From Rostrohypoxylon terebratum (Eukaryota; Ascomycota; Sordariomycetes; Xylariales; Hypoxylaceae), in assembly GCA_022497145.1 (NCBI GenBank), contig MU385860.1, positions 558,001 to 622,000 of the forward strand: 64,000 nucleotides of DNA, written 5' to 3'. Of the stretch, positions 34,913 to 46,447 are shown piece by piece. The position numbers were made by a program, and so were the translations under genes. The stretch's first letter is position 1; each line of letters starts with the position of its first letter. The notes beneath the pieces were generated by a model. It saw nothing but the letters and a program-made list of their open reading frames with translations, was not told the origin of the DNA and searched no databases.

Positions 34913-37900
34913 GCGTCGAGGTCTGCCGTGTCACAGAACTAGCTAACCGAGATTCCCGAGCAAACCTGCTAGGTGGCTTTAGAAAGCCGAGAATTATAGG
35001 TGTGGCGTGTAGATGCAGCTCCTCCACTTGGGGGCGGATTGGGGGCCTACCGGAGAAACTTGGAGGCTAGAATCGCGACTGTCTGATAAGCTACAAGGTT
35101 CGAAGCCTGTATTTGGTAAATGTGTACGGATCCGTATATACTGAGTCCTGACAAGTAAGGAAAAGGGGTAGAAGACCTGGAATAGAAGCATCGAACATCC
35201 TGTCATCAGGTACGCCTGGAACAATCAGCATTGCACCAAACCCCAATGGCGTCAGTGGTTCATGATCTCCGTTATGCCAAACCCCACGAACTGTTCTCGT
35301 TTGTCCGATCGACGTTTCTCTGAGAATTAAGCCAACTCATCAACACACATTACTTACCGAAACCTTGTAGGTTAGTTCGTTGAGCTCGTATGCCGTAGCA
35401 ACTGATGCAAGATTTCGAAAATCATATCGTCATTATCCGTGATACCTGCCGAGTGCCTAGGGTGGTCAGCCACAAGCCTGCCGAAAAGAGGTTCATGAAA
35501 CATGGGGTCCAAGTTTCGATAATTGACCTGGGCTCAGACGGTATGATCTTGGAAGATGGTTGGCTTCTGGACTTCATCTACACCCGCTAGTAGGGCTTAT
35601 CATCGTTGTACGCTGTACTATGTACATACGTATTGCGTGACCCCGATGCTTCCACGATTCAGATTTCAGTGAGAGACTGAGATTGAGAAGTAGTATCCAT
35701 GGATCCTTGCAATTCGCATCTTGGAATGACGAGCCCCTGTCAAACGTGGGGTCATTCAGCTGATTGGGAGTCGTATATTCTTCAGTAATAAATCCTCGAC
35801 AGCGGTCTTTTCCAAATACGAAGAGATATGTAACTGAAGGAATTTAAAAGGCTGCCAATCAAAAAGGCGAATTGGATATGCTGTCTCAATGGTGTGGATT
35901 GGAGGAGCTGAATTCTAGTGGCGTGGTGCCCCAAAGCTACATTGTCAGGGCTAAGTTTGAAGAAGCGCGAGAAGTTCCGTTGCTGTTTTATTGGCGAGGG
36001 AGCGTGCCGGTGGCCTAGCAGCCTAGTGGATAGTGGAATGGAAAGATTTCCGACTCATTCTATGCAGAATTGGGCATAATATGTAGGTACAATACGTACG
36101 TATACGTTTCGAAATTAAGCGCATAATAACAGAAAATATCTACTAGGTAGATTCTAGGGTATCCAGGAGCTGTATCGAGTTGTATCATCGTTTGGTTACC
36201 TATGCCATATGGTCTACCTGGTATTGTCAATGCTGGTTGTCCGAGCGAAACTAATATACGTACATGTAGGTAGTAATATAGGTCCATCCTACCTAGGTCC
36301 TAGGTAGCATACCTATGTAATCTTCGTTTTGGTGAAAGGCAACTTCGACTTTGCTGTGGCGTCATTTCGCAAGATCACACATATGAAATGGATCCATCGA
36401 TGTAGCGTAGTGCAGTCCTCTCTCCCAACCTGGCAAATCTTTATTTAATGCGATCTTCGAAAGTATGTAGTATCACCCGTCTTTCTATCCGCTTCTCTCG
36501 TCTGAATGAAATAATTGGAGGTCATCCATATCCGGAACCTGGAGTTCATCAGACAGTAGTCGGAATTCCGGAGTGTCAGCGTAGAGTAAAAGGAGTAAAA
36601 AAGCCTGGAAGAGGAAATAATGACGGGGATAAAATTTGACCTTAGCTTCTAATCTGATCTGATCTGAGATCTACGGGTAGTACCTATCCATATGTGATAA
36701 AGTCAAATTGATAAAAGCTTAAAGCGCTGTATGTAATAACTGATTTTTCGAGTGCCGTATGTGAGTAATAACACCGGCTATGGTCCCTTCCCATCTAGCG
36801 CCCTACATTAAGGTTGGTACCCGTGAAGGTACCTACTTCAAGGCTTCGATTATCGATACCTAATAGGTACTTTCAAGGCTTACTTTTGCTTTCGATGCAA
36901 CATGCATATTTCTGCATTGCTTCTACGCATATGACTCCTCACTCCTCTAAAAGATACTTCGACTTAAAACCTTGTCTCTAACATCATGTTTAGACATGTT
37001 TAGAGTCAATGGCGTCTAGAGATTTTCTAACGGATTCCAAGTGGGGTTATACACTAGCAATAAGTCTTTCCAAGCCAATGCGCAGAGTGGTTCAAGGTTA
37101 TACTAGAATACACTATTAAGCGGAAGGTGATTACCAAGACACTACCTATCCAATCTGCGTATTTTAATGTTAGGTATGAAAAAAAAAAGAATTCATAATT
37201 GCATCATTTTATGTGTATGTATGGATTATTCGGGTCAACTGTTTACTATGTATTATCTTGTCCTTTACGTATATGGATCTAACCTTAATAATGCTATTGA
37301 CTTTGGACTAGCGTTATTGTGAAGGTTCTATTGGAAGGAAGGGAAACCCATTCAGCTTAATTATTTGAATTTCGAACCTTTGCGCCGGTACTGCTATCAA
37401 CTTCTCATGCGCAACATAACGGCAATAACTTTCTCTTGGCAATTTCCAAGTAAACATTAGCAACATTAGCTACCATGAATGTATTTGCGCGCTTGCACCA
37501 TCTGGGCAGTTCTGAAGTTGGCTTCTTCGTCTTGCTTCTGTAAGCTGATTTCTCGCCTATCGCTGTTAACTTTCCAGGGATACATTACATGCAAAGTCTG
37601 CGAAGTCCCTTCATCCCCGCTCACACCAAAACTTTCAAGTGCTTCTAGAAGTCTAGAAGCCACGCAGAAGGGGAAATACTTACCGTAGGCATGCGATAAT
37701 ACGACCGACTGTCCCACCATTTGCAATACCTCCTCTTTAAGAGGGTCAGCAAGTAGTTTTCTAGCGACCCATTATTTATTCTAGGTAATACATAATATTT
37801 TCTTGGTGCCTCTAGTGCTTCAGACTGCACTAATAACTGACAATCCGAAAATCCGAGTTAAAAAAAAATAAAGATAATACAGAATACACCTACATAGTAC

Positions 37901-38995
37901 CGAGCTTCTTTATCGGTCAAGGTCCCTCCCCTATCTTCATATTCCCCTAGCATGCGAACAGATAGGCGTACGTACATTACTAGCTTGTCTAGTCGATTTA
38001 GACTAAGACATCAGAATTGAAGGATCCTGGATCCAGCAGAACCCCCAAAGCGGAACCAGGGCCCGACATGTACTTCTTTTTCTAGAGGAACTCATTCAAC
38101 TATGCATACGACATCCATGGATACATAGGCATAGACATGGACATGGACGTTATCCTCATACAACTCTCTATCCTTTTAGCCTTCTGGTCTTTTAGGGGGG
38201 CCCGCGTCGCGAGGCATACCTGTTTTTACCTGTCGTATCCAAAATACTATACTTCGGTCATCCTCTTACATGCCACATGTGTCTTCTTAGGCCCTAGGCC
38301 CTAGGGCTTCTATTACGAGAGCAGGCTACATATACAACATATACTGCATATGCTAAATATGATTGAGAGAAGGATATGCAATGCAGCTATCTTGCGTCAG
38401 CCTTTGGTAGATCGCCATTGGTGAGTTGCATTGTACAACATGTTCCTTGGCCACATCTTAAGCTAGGGCTCACTTCATCTCAAGTTTCTGCGTTCTGCGT
38501 TGAAACTCCCGATCCTTCCCTTGTCTGCTTCCATCAATGGTTCCATGTCTGATTGCTTTTGTATGTGGATATGTATATACCTATGTAAAGTAGGACCTAG
38601 GTATGGATGCCACTGGATGGATGGGTAGTGGAGGTATCATGTATCTACTAGTGTACAAGGGCACAAGGGGCACAAGGGCAGTGTACCTCTGTATTTTCCC
38701 CCCAAAGAAGTGTGGGTCAACCCGGTGCCACACAGACCAGCCGGGTCTGGGCTGAACCTGCCTGCCTACCTAGTAGGTATTGTACATACCTACATTATTA
38801 GTCCCTGTTCCCGAGGTCGCCAAAGGGAAGGACCACCCTGGGGGACCACACCTACCTTCCATTTGCAACTACGTACATACATACGACCCGAGCCACCATA
38901 CATTGTAGTACATGCGTACATCTATTCATACAGCCTGTCAATATACGTACCTACAGAGTACCTCTACTTATTTTTTTTCTCCAGTCACTATTATC

Positions 38996-39033
38996 TACAT
39001 TCTACATTCTACAAATCTACAAATCTACAATCT
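38996..39033. repeat. TCTACA tandem repeat in a probable 5' leader
   Basis: Units of CTACATT and CTACAAAT repeat about 0.6 kb upstream of the Sfl1-like start codon, within a CT-rich stop-poor stretch that is probably transcribed leader. Confidence 0.6.
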
Positions 39034-39631
39034 ATGTACTTACATCCATCCATCACACGCTCGCAAATTGGAAATATCTTACCTTTTTACCTCTTTTCCA
39101 GATCCACAAATACTGCCGACCTTTCTAACCAGCATTATACAATAGCTTCTACATTTTGGCCCCAACTCCCCCCTTTCAATCTTGGTCTGAGCATCAAATT
39201 GCGAAGCCACTTTCAAACCTCCTGTCCTGTCTTTGTCAAACCCCCACCATCGACAGAAATAACGGCGACAAGCAAGCATCTGGCCGAGGATCTAAAAAAA
39301 CCCACGAGGCTGACTCCCGCGACAATTACGTCGAGAAGTCGAGAAGTCGAGAAGGGACCCCATGTCAGATGTTCGACAGCCAGCAGCTAGACCTCAACCG
39401 CGAACAAGAGCTACAATCCAGATCCCTTAGAAAACCCCTAAACGGTGCACAATTGCGAAATCGAAGCTATGCGGTTCGTCCTCCCGACCTATCGCACTTT
39501 CTAGAAATCTAATTCCTTTCCCAACCGTCGGGGTCTTTGGGTTATTCTTTGTTACTTACTTGTAACTTGTCTCAATTGTCGATTGAACCCTTTTGACTTG
39601 ACTAACTTGATTTATCTTGTCCTCAGACCAG

Positions 39632-41584
39632 ATGGACGTTGCGACTGAGAGTGCGCCGCGAAATACCCCCATCAACAAGACGGATGAAAGCATGGGCGCA
39701 CGTACAATCCCAATCATAACCGCATCTACACCAACACCAACCATAAAGATGTCGGCACCTTCGCCATCAGGTGAGCCTATGGAGATCACCACACCTACCA
39801 GTTCCTCGGCACCGCAGAGTGCTCGTAAGAGCTCCGACGGCGAAGGCAGCGATTCTAACGAACGTCAAAACACTGCGCTCTTGGGTGACAATGCAAATTC
39901 CGCCTCTACAACAATGCCCGCGCCTGCTGCTGCGGCTGTTCACCAGCCGAAAATAGTGCAGACTGCATTTATTCATAAACTATATAAGTGCGTACAATCC
40001 GAGTTTTCCAATGTGTGATCGCGTAATCACTAACTATGTGTTAGCATGCTGGAAGATCCGAACATACAACACTTGATCAGCTGGTCCAGTACTGCCGAGA
40101 GCTTCGTCATGTCGCCCTCGCATGATTTCTCAAAAGTCCTTGCGTACGTCCATCCTTCATATTTGCATAGGCACAGAAATGAGATTAATTAGATGACAGC
40201 CAATATTTCAAGCATACGAATATCTCCTCTTTCGTGAGACAGCTTAACATGTACGGCTTTCACAAAGGTACGCGGGGAAAAATCGATTATTGCTAGCTTA
40301 AAGCTCTAGTTGGCTAACCAAGCGAGCATTGTAGTAAGCGACGTGTTCCACACGGGGTCCCCAGAAACCGCGTTGTGGGAATTCAAGCATGGCAACGGGA
40401 ACTTCAAAAGGGGCGATTTAGTCGGACTTCGTGAAATTAAACGACGAGCGTCCCGCCACGCATTGGTCCACCGGGAATATAATAACCAGAAACCCACTCC
40501 GTCGCAACCCGGCACTCCGGCAGAACCCATGCCGCCCATTCATGACGGCTCAGATCCCCGGCTTGCGGGGATCGAACACTCCTTGTACGAATTAACTTCC
40601 AGGTTGCAACGCAGCGAAGAAAATGCACATTACATGAATGTGAAACAACAGGCGATGACGGATGCTATGAACCGTCTGCTCCAGTGGAACCAGGATTTAT
40701 CGCGGACGGTTCTGAGTTTGGTTCCACCCGAGAATCCAGTCCACAGAGACGGTAAGTATTGTTTCCCGCACAGACCAAGGGACATCCGATAGTCTAATAC
40801 AGCTGTAGTCCTTGCGCTGCAAGGGGAAATCCAACGCCAAACTGAATTTGTCCGGACCATGGATGAACCGCATGAGCCGCCCTTCCCGAACAGCCGTCAG
40901 CTTTTTGCAAATCTTGACAACCCCCCTGTATCCCCCCGACAACTGGCCCAAGACGATCAACGGAGATTAGGTGTACATCAATCTCGCGGAGCCAATTTCT
41001 ATCGACCGCCAGTTCCTTCTGGGCTCTCGATAACCTCATCCTCACGTCGGTCATATGGATCCATTGGTGGAAGCACGACCCAGTCGTCGCCATCTCCTCT
41101 TCGATCTCAGGCACCGCCGCCACCTCCTGCGCCTCATCCACTTGCGACTGTTGAGCCACCGCCAAGTGGCTTGCCTAGGCGGCATACCTCGGCCGACATT
41201 CGAGCTCACGGATGGCAACCTAACCCGCCGCCGTATGTTTCGTCTGGTCCACCTTCTGCACACTGGCCATCTTCTCCTAGTCGTGCAGCGCAAGAAGAGC
41301 AGCGAATTCGTGATCCCCCACCTCACTATTCGCTATCGCGACCTGCCACCCCGCCAGTCCCCTTTTCGAATGGCAATATCGGAAACGGCTTGGAAAGCTT
41401 AAACAATTGGTCTTGGAACTCGGCTGGCCGCGACAATAGAAACCTGGCAGTCAAAGACATGTCCGCTCCCCCAACAAGACGAGGAAGTATGGCGCACATC
41501 CTCAATCCTACCGACACTATAGAGCGAGAGGATGAAGATGATCCTCGGGGCGACGACGACCGGAAACGTAAGAGGATACAGTGA
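39632..41584 (+). CDS. sfl1: Sfl1-like heat-shock-factor-type transcription regulator
   Basis: Five exons: 39632-39987, 40045-40143, 40200-40267, 40335-40751 and 40809-41584, giving 571 residues with all phases consistent. The HSF DNA-binding domain spans roughly residues 108-213: FIHKLYNMLEDPNIQHLISW, QYFKHTNISSFVRQLNMYGF, then FHTGSPETALWEFKHGNGNF and VGLREIKRRASRHA. This variant belongs to the Sfl1 branch rather than Hsf1. A helical segment after residue 240 could oligomerise, and the C-terminal half is Pro/Ser-rich with a basic end (DRKRKRIQ). Sfl1 proteins repress flocculation or filamentation genes in yeasts and affect development in moulds. The last intron has two close acceptors (CAG and TAG, 6 nt apart), so a two-residue insertion isoform is possible. 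A CTAAC...CAG acceptor just before the ATG suggests a 5'-leader intron. Confidence 0.92.
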
Positions 41585-42292
41585 TTTAAAACGTAGGACT
41601 TGGAATGTCCCGCAGTTCGTGTCATGAGAGCGTTGTCGCATATTATACCATAAGCGGTAGGCCTTTTGTTTTTGTATAGTTGTATAGAACGGTTGATGCG
41701 AGATGCACGAGTCTTTTAGGAGCTAACAGACGAAACGCCATGGCTACGTTATACGACACATCTATTACGCATATCACGAATCTCCTATGTGCTTGGTTCA
41801 CATATCATTTCATCTTCTTATTATATTTCCATTTTCAATATCTCTGTACCTTCTTATCAAAATACCAAAAGTATTGGACCTTCGAGTATTACTAGGGATG
41901 GTCTTGGTGACGGCCGCAGGAGGTGTGAGGCCGGATACTTTATTCTATTCTTGGGGGGGGTTCGAACTCGGTGTCTGAATCAGACTGTTACGGGTGTGTA
42001 CATTACGGAACATGAGCTTGTTGCCGGTTCAGGGGGGAGAGGATAGGAACTAAGGGGTAAAATCATTCAATGCTCTACGCGCCTTTACGCTCGCAGAGTT
42101 CCTAATCATGTACTCTTACGGGGTGGTTAATTTCGAAGCGAATGCTTCAACGCACAAGTAAGCATAGAGCCATCCTAGCTCTTCAATATACCTAATCTTT
42201 GTACATTTCGCCGTAGTTTTGGCGTAGCCGATAGTATGCTTAGGGGTATCAATGATGATTGAATCTGGCACATATGGGGTATGACGGGTGAA
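41585..42292. other. Convergent 3' intergenic interval
   Basis: The interval separates the stop codons of the Sfl1-like gene and the DUF3245-like gene. It is AT-rich, with a short G run near 41956-41962 and no credible coding frame. Confidence 0.45.
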
Positions 42293-43039
42293 TTAAGCCT
42301 CGTCTGTTTTGTTCTTGGACTTCTTTTTCTTCTTCCGTCTTTTCTTCGGATTCCCTTCGGTCGTAGGCGCACTCGATTCAGTCTTTGTAGATTTAAGAGT
42401 CGAATTCTCCGTATCGCCCCTTACATCCTCATCCTCGCCGCCCTTGTCATGAATTTCGATAGCAGCCTTAACCTCCGCTACTTCCTCCTCGCGATCCTCA
42501 CCCTCCATCTCCGTCCGCGACCTTTTCCCACCCTTCTTCGACCTCCCTAGCCCGCTCCGCCCAGCCTCCTCATCGCTACTCTCTTCCTTCCGCGCCCAGC
42601 GCTTCTCAGCCCCCTCGTTGCCTTTCCCGCGTTTCCCTAACAGCCGTCCGCGCAACTGCGCCGTGTCCCGGTCCCGTCCGTTCGTTTCGCTAGCCCCGCT
42701 CGTCGCGCGCGCGACGCCGATCCCGACGTTAGGGTCGAGGTTCCGGTCTTCGGCGAACTCGGCCTCGGCTGCCGCGCGCCGCGCTGCTGAGTCCGCCGCT
42801 AGGGACCGGGGTGTTGAGGTGTAGGAGGGAGGTTGGGGGCCGGCGGAGCTGAGCGCGGAGAAGGAGCCGCCGGCGGAATTGGGGTTGGGGGTCTGGAGGT
42901 TGGAGCGCGAGGGGAGGAAGGAGCGCACTGTTTTCATGCGCGCTTCGAGTTGCGTCTGGATGCGGTTCATGTTCACGGTAAAGTCGGGCGCTGGGTTGGT
43001 GCCCTTGGAGGAGGCGGAGGGTTTGGTGGGAGGCGCCAT
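42293..43039 (-). CDS. Basic, lysine-rich protein, DUF3245-like
   Basis: A single-exon gene of 248 residues starting at ATG 43039. The N-terminal part has an amphipathic segment (MNRIQTQLEARMKTVRSFL), followed by Ser/Pro-rich and Ala-rich stretches. The core motif LRGRLLGKR lies at 129-137, and the end is Lys/Arg-rich (KKRRKKKKKSKNK), a likely nuclear or nucleolar signal. The combination of an N-terminal helix, the LLGKR motif and a poly-Lys tail fits the fungal DUF3245 group, whose function is unknown; I am fairly but not fully sure of that match. It is head to head with the succinyl-CoA ligase gene, with 558 bp between start codons. Confidence 0.75.
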   Translation of the reverse strand: MAPPTKPSASSKGTNPAPDFTVNMNRIQTQLEARMKTVRSFLPSRSNLQTPNPNSAGGSFSALSSAGPQPPSYTSTPRSLAADSAARRAAAEAEFAEDRNLDPNVGIGVARATSGASETNGRDRDTAQLRGRLLGKRGKGNEGAEKRWARKEESSDEEAGRSGLGRSKKGGKRSRTEMEGEDREEEVAEVKAAIEIHDKGGEDEDVRGDTENSTLKSTKTESSAPTTEGNPKKRRKKKKKSKNKTDEA

Positions 43040-43597
43040 TTTGTAGAGACGCTATTAGATTGTTTTCGTAGGTAACGTGTAAATGATGCTATCGCCAGAT
43101 CATGGTGTCGAAAGTACGCGCCGCAATCTTTGTGATTCGGACTGCGCAGCTGGTTTGATGCTTGAGGCTGGGAAAGAACTCATTAGAAAATGTGACGATC
43201 GGGAGATAAACCGACGATAAACGATAAGATAGTGAGTAACACAGTGCTAAATTTAGAATCATCAGAATTTGCACATGGTTGCTTGTGAAAGTTTAGATCC
43301 CCGGGTAAACCTTATTCCATTCCGCAAGCACATGTCTTTGAAGTCATGCACCGACATCATCTGGGCTGAAGGTGAACCGCTAAAGTGGGTCAGACAAACA
43401 ATCTTGACCGGATTTTACCGTTTTCTACCGGAAAAGAGCTCTCCCTAAAGACCGGGGCCAACTGTTTTCTAATTTGACGATAGCATCACTGCAATAAAAC
43501 ATCTCGTTCTTATCGCCCCTTTCGGGTTACCCACTCGTACTCTACTTTCCTTGACATATTTGAAATCAATTGAGACTCGGGTCTTTCTTTTATCATC
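43040..43597. promoter_or_regulatory. Shared divergent promoter region (DUF3245-like and lsc2)
   Basis: A 558-bp interval between two head-to-head start codons. A GATTTTACCGTTTTCTACCGG stretch near 43411-43432 contains two ACCG repeats. No TATA box was assigned. Confidence 0.35.
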
Positions 43598-45086
43598 ATG
43601 TTCAACTTCGCTCGCAGCAGAGCTGCGGCTACTGCTCTGCGGTCGTCTAAGGCAAGTTGAACCACGCTGCTGATACGACGATATCCACCAAGATCCATAG
43701 CTACATATACCTATGTATAATGTATCTAGTATCATATGCTAATATAACACCTTTCTGTGCTAGACTGCTTTCTCTCCCGCTACCAGATTCCCTAAGATCG
43801 CCCAACAACAGCGAAGAAATCTAAGCATCCACGAATATCTCTCAGCCGACCTTCTGCGACAGGTACATAGATAAATAGAACCCAATTATGTGATCCGCAT
43901 ATTCCCTAACATGATAAAATAGTATGGTATTGGTGTACCAAAAGGTTACAATGCAAAGACTGCCTCTGAGGCCGAGAAGGTAGCCAAGGAGATTGGTGGT
44001 GAGGATATGGTCATCAAGGCCCAGGTTTTGGCTGGTGGACGAGGAAAGGGTAGCTTCGACAATGGTTTGAAGGGAGGTGTTCGCGTCATCTACTCGCCTA
44101 CGGAGGCCAAGATGTTCGCCGAACAGATGATCGGCCACAAGCTTATTACCAAGCAGACTGGTGCGGCTGGCCGCCTCTGCAACTCCGTCTACATCTGCGA
44201 GCGCAAGTTCGCCCGCCGAGAGTTCTACCTTGCCATCCTGATGGACCGTGCTTCTCAGGGTCCCGTGATCGTCTCTTCTTCCCAAGGTGGTATGGACATT
44301 GAGACTGTCGCCAAGGAGAACCCCGATGCTATCAACACTCACTACATCAACATCAAGACCGGTGTAACTGACGAGATTGCTCGGGATATTGCGACCAAGC
44401 TTGGCTTCAGCGAGCAATGCATCGAGGAGGCCAAGGACACCATCCAGAAGCTATACAAGATCTTCACTGAGAAAGATGCCACCCAGATCGAGATCAACCC
44501 CCTTTCTGAAACCTCTGACCACCAGGTTATGTGCATGGATGCTAAATTCGGTTTCGACGACAACGCCGAATACCGACAGAAGGAGGTCTTCGAGTGGCGC
44601 GATACTACTCAGGAAGACCCTGAGGAAGTTCGTGCTGCCGAGTCCGGTCTTAACTTCATTAAGCTAGATGGCGACATTGGCTGCCTTGTCAACGGTGCTG
44701 GTCTTGCCATGGCTACAATGGATATCATCAAGCTGAACGGTGGCCAGCCTGCTAACTTCTTAGATGTCGGTGGTGGTGCTACCCCCGCTGCCATCAAGGA
44801 AGCTTTCGAGCTTATCACCAGCGACCCCAAGGTTACTGCCATTTTCGTTAACATTTTCGGCGGTATCGTACGATGCGACGCTATCGCCCACGGTCTCATT
44901 AACACCGCCAAGACCCTTAACCTCAAGGTCCCTATCATCGCCCGTCTTCAAGGAACCAACATGGAGCAAGCTCATCAACTAATTAACGACTCGGGGATGA
45001 AGATCTTCTCCATCGACGACCTCCAAAGCGCCGCGGAGAAGTCTGTACAGCTTTCTAAGGTTGTCAAGATGGGTATGTCAATGTGA
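43598..45086 (+). CDS. lsc2: Succinyl-CoA ligase beta subunit, mitochondrial
   Basis: Three exons, 43598-43651, 43764-43862 and 43923-45086, give 438 residues. Intron 1 has a GC donor with the exact AAG|GCAAGT consensus of GC-AG introns. The N-terminus (MFNFARSRAAATALR, then RFPKIAQQQRRNLSIHEYLS) is a mitochondrial presequence; mature protein probably begins near the NLSIHEY segment. The ATP-grasp domain shows IKAQVLAGGRGKGSFDNGLK. The CoA-ligase domain shows GDIGCLVNGAGLAMATMD, GGGATPAAIKEAF and NIFGGIVRCDAIAHGL. The enzyme, with the alpha subunit, converts succinyl-CoA to succinate with nucleotide phosphorylation in the TCA cycle. Fungal enzymes are usually called ADP-forming; nucleotide choice was not tested here. 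Confidence 0.96.
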
Positions 45087-45670
45087 TAGTATGATTTAAA
45101 AGATGATACAAAGCTAACAGTCATGTATAGCACGTGATATTGATGTTGGTGTCGAGTTCAGTTTGGGTATTTAAGAGACGCTCGGTATAGACACTAGTCC
45201 GATAGACTGTACTAACGTTTCCAGGGAATGGTCCCCGGAACATGTGATAATGGAGGGAGGTGTTGTCAAATAGAGCAAGGGCGGGATGGCTACTAACTAT
45301 TGCATGCATTTTATGTTTCCCTTACGATCCTGCACCGAATGGACTAAATTCCCAGATGAAACTCCGCTTTCTATTGCACCCGTGATTATCTCGAAGTAAT
45401 TGCAGATTGGAAACCAACCTGTGCTAACCAGATGCGTCTAGTTTCCCATTTGAAAACCCGGATGGCTAACCGTTCTATAGGCGTCATCGTCATCCAGGTT
45501 GAAAATGGGGGAAATATAAAGCAATAATGCAGACCTTGAGCTTCCTAATCATTTAGTAGAAGCCTCTTCAAAGCTACTAGCTATCCTGAAGTCTTTATCT
45601 TAAAGACCTCATCTTAAAGAGATCCTCATATTTTAGCGGCCTCGTTCTAATGATCTTCTAAAGACCCCTT
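45087..45670. other. Convergent 3' intergenic interval
   Basis: This interval between lsc2 and the converging membrane-protein gene has imperfect TCTTAAAGA repeats at about 45596-45623 that can pair as small hairpins. No coding frame was seen. Confidence 0.45.
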
Positions 45671-46447
45671 TCAGCTTTCTCGGGCTAAGAACCTCATATA
45701 GTCCTGCCGCAAAAGGCGGTCGCAATCGCGATGCATCGGATCGAAGCAGTGGCCGACACACTCAGCGGGAGGGTGCTGCGGGATCGGCGTCACGGACCGG
45801 ACGTGGTACTGCGGCGCGGTGCGGTAGACGACGGGCGGTTGGGGCTCGGCGGAGCGCCACTCGTCGAACTTTACCTTGGCGACGAAGCCAACTAGTATAG
45901 CGATAAGCAAGAGCTTAATCCGGTGGCGGATCACGCGGAATGTGGAGGGCCAGCGGCTCTGGCGGTAGGCGGTAAGGCCGAGCCAGTACCAGCGAGCGAG
46001 CGAGCGGGAGTAGACGGCGTATTTTTCGGCGCACTTGTCTTTGCTGGTGGCCGCCCAGGCGATGAGGACGGCGTGGAGGCGCTGGAGCCAGAGGATGTAG
46101 GGGAATAGGAGCCCGTAGATCCCGATCTCGCGCCAGCCCCCGGGGCGGCGGACGGGGGCGGGATGGGCGGGACGCGCGGGGGGGCCGCCGGTGGTGGCGA
46201 GTCGGCCTTGCCACTCGAGCCATTCGGCTTGCTTGCGCTCTTCCTCTGGGTCCATGTACGAGTGTCCGAAGGCGTTGGCGTGGGCTGGCGAGAGATGGGT
46301 CGGGGTATAGGGGCGCGCGCCGGCGAAGGAAGCGAGGGGGCGGTAGTGAGGGGAGTGGGTGCGCTGGTGCCATGGGATGTGGTTGCCGTAGATTCCTGGG
46401 GAGAAGGCGTAGTAGGCGCGGGGGTTGGGGACGACGATTCCTGACAT
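45671..46447 (-). CDS. Predicted two-helix membrane protein, unknown function
   Basis: A single coding exon of 258 residues with ATG 46447. A Tyr/His/Pro-rich N-terminal region (about 1-105) precedes a hydrophobic segment IGIYGLLFPYILWLQRLHAV, a soluble Arg/Tyr-rich linker, a second helix LLLIAILVGFVAKV, and a Cys-containing tail (ECVGHCFDPMHRDCDRLL). No known domain was recognised. On the transcribed strand a GTGAGT donor at 46521 and a CAACAG acceptor ending at 46450, two bases before the ATG, suggest a 72-nt 5'-leader intron, which supports both the strand and the start codon. The coding part is far richer in GC than its surroundings. Location could be any cell membrane. Confidence 0.7.
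   Translation of the reverse strand: MSGIVVPNPRAYYAFSPGIYGNHIPWHQRTHSPHYRPLASFAGARPYTPTHLSPAHANAFGHSYMDPEEERKQAEWLEWQGRLATTGGPPARPAHPAPVRRPGGWREIGIYGLLFPYILWLQRLHAVLIAWAATSKDKCAEKYAVYSRSLARWYWLGLTAYRQSRWPSTFRVIRHRIKLLLIAILVGFVAKVKFDEWRSAEPQPPVVYRTAPQYHVRSVTPIPQHPPAECVGHCFDPMHRDCDRLLRQDYMRFLARES

Larger units (their letters stand above)
28720..39631. other. Long gene-poor interval (10.9 kb)
   Basis: No intact gene could be modelled between the ABC transporter start and the HSF regulator start. The interval includes minisatellites (28881-28918 and 29258-29284), a run of 14 G (32742-32755), CCTAGG/AGGTAC motif clusters (34864-34912, 36289-36318, 38289-38310), TCTACA repeats (38996-39033) and a decayed-looking minus-strand frame near 31.2-31.8 kb. 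It must contain both flanking promoters; the last ~900 bp are CT-rich and probably leader of the regulator gene. Short genes or non-coding RNAs could be missed. Confidence 0.55.

Noticed and set aside
35405..35590. 61-codon ATG frame
   Set aside because: Too short, no domain, no promoter or splice evidence.
38710..39390. 226-codon frame upstream of the Sfl1-like gene
   Set aside because: It begins with GTG, and its composition (Tyr/Ser/Pro-rich) mirrors CT-rich leader DNA with TCTACA repeats.
45915..46373. 152-codon Arg/Pro-rich frame on the minus strand
   Set aside because: It is an out-of-frame shadow of the 258-residue membrane-protein gene.
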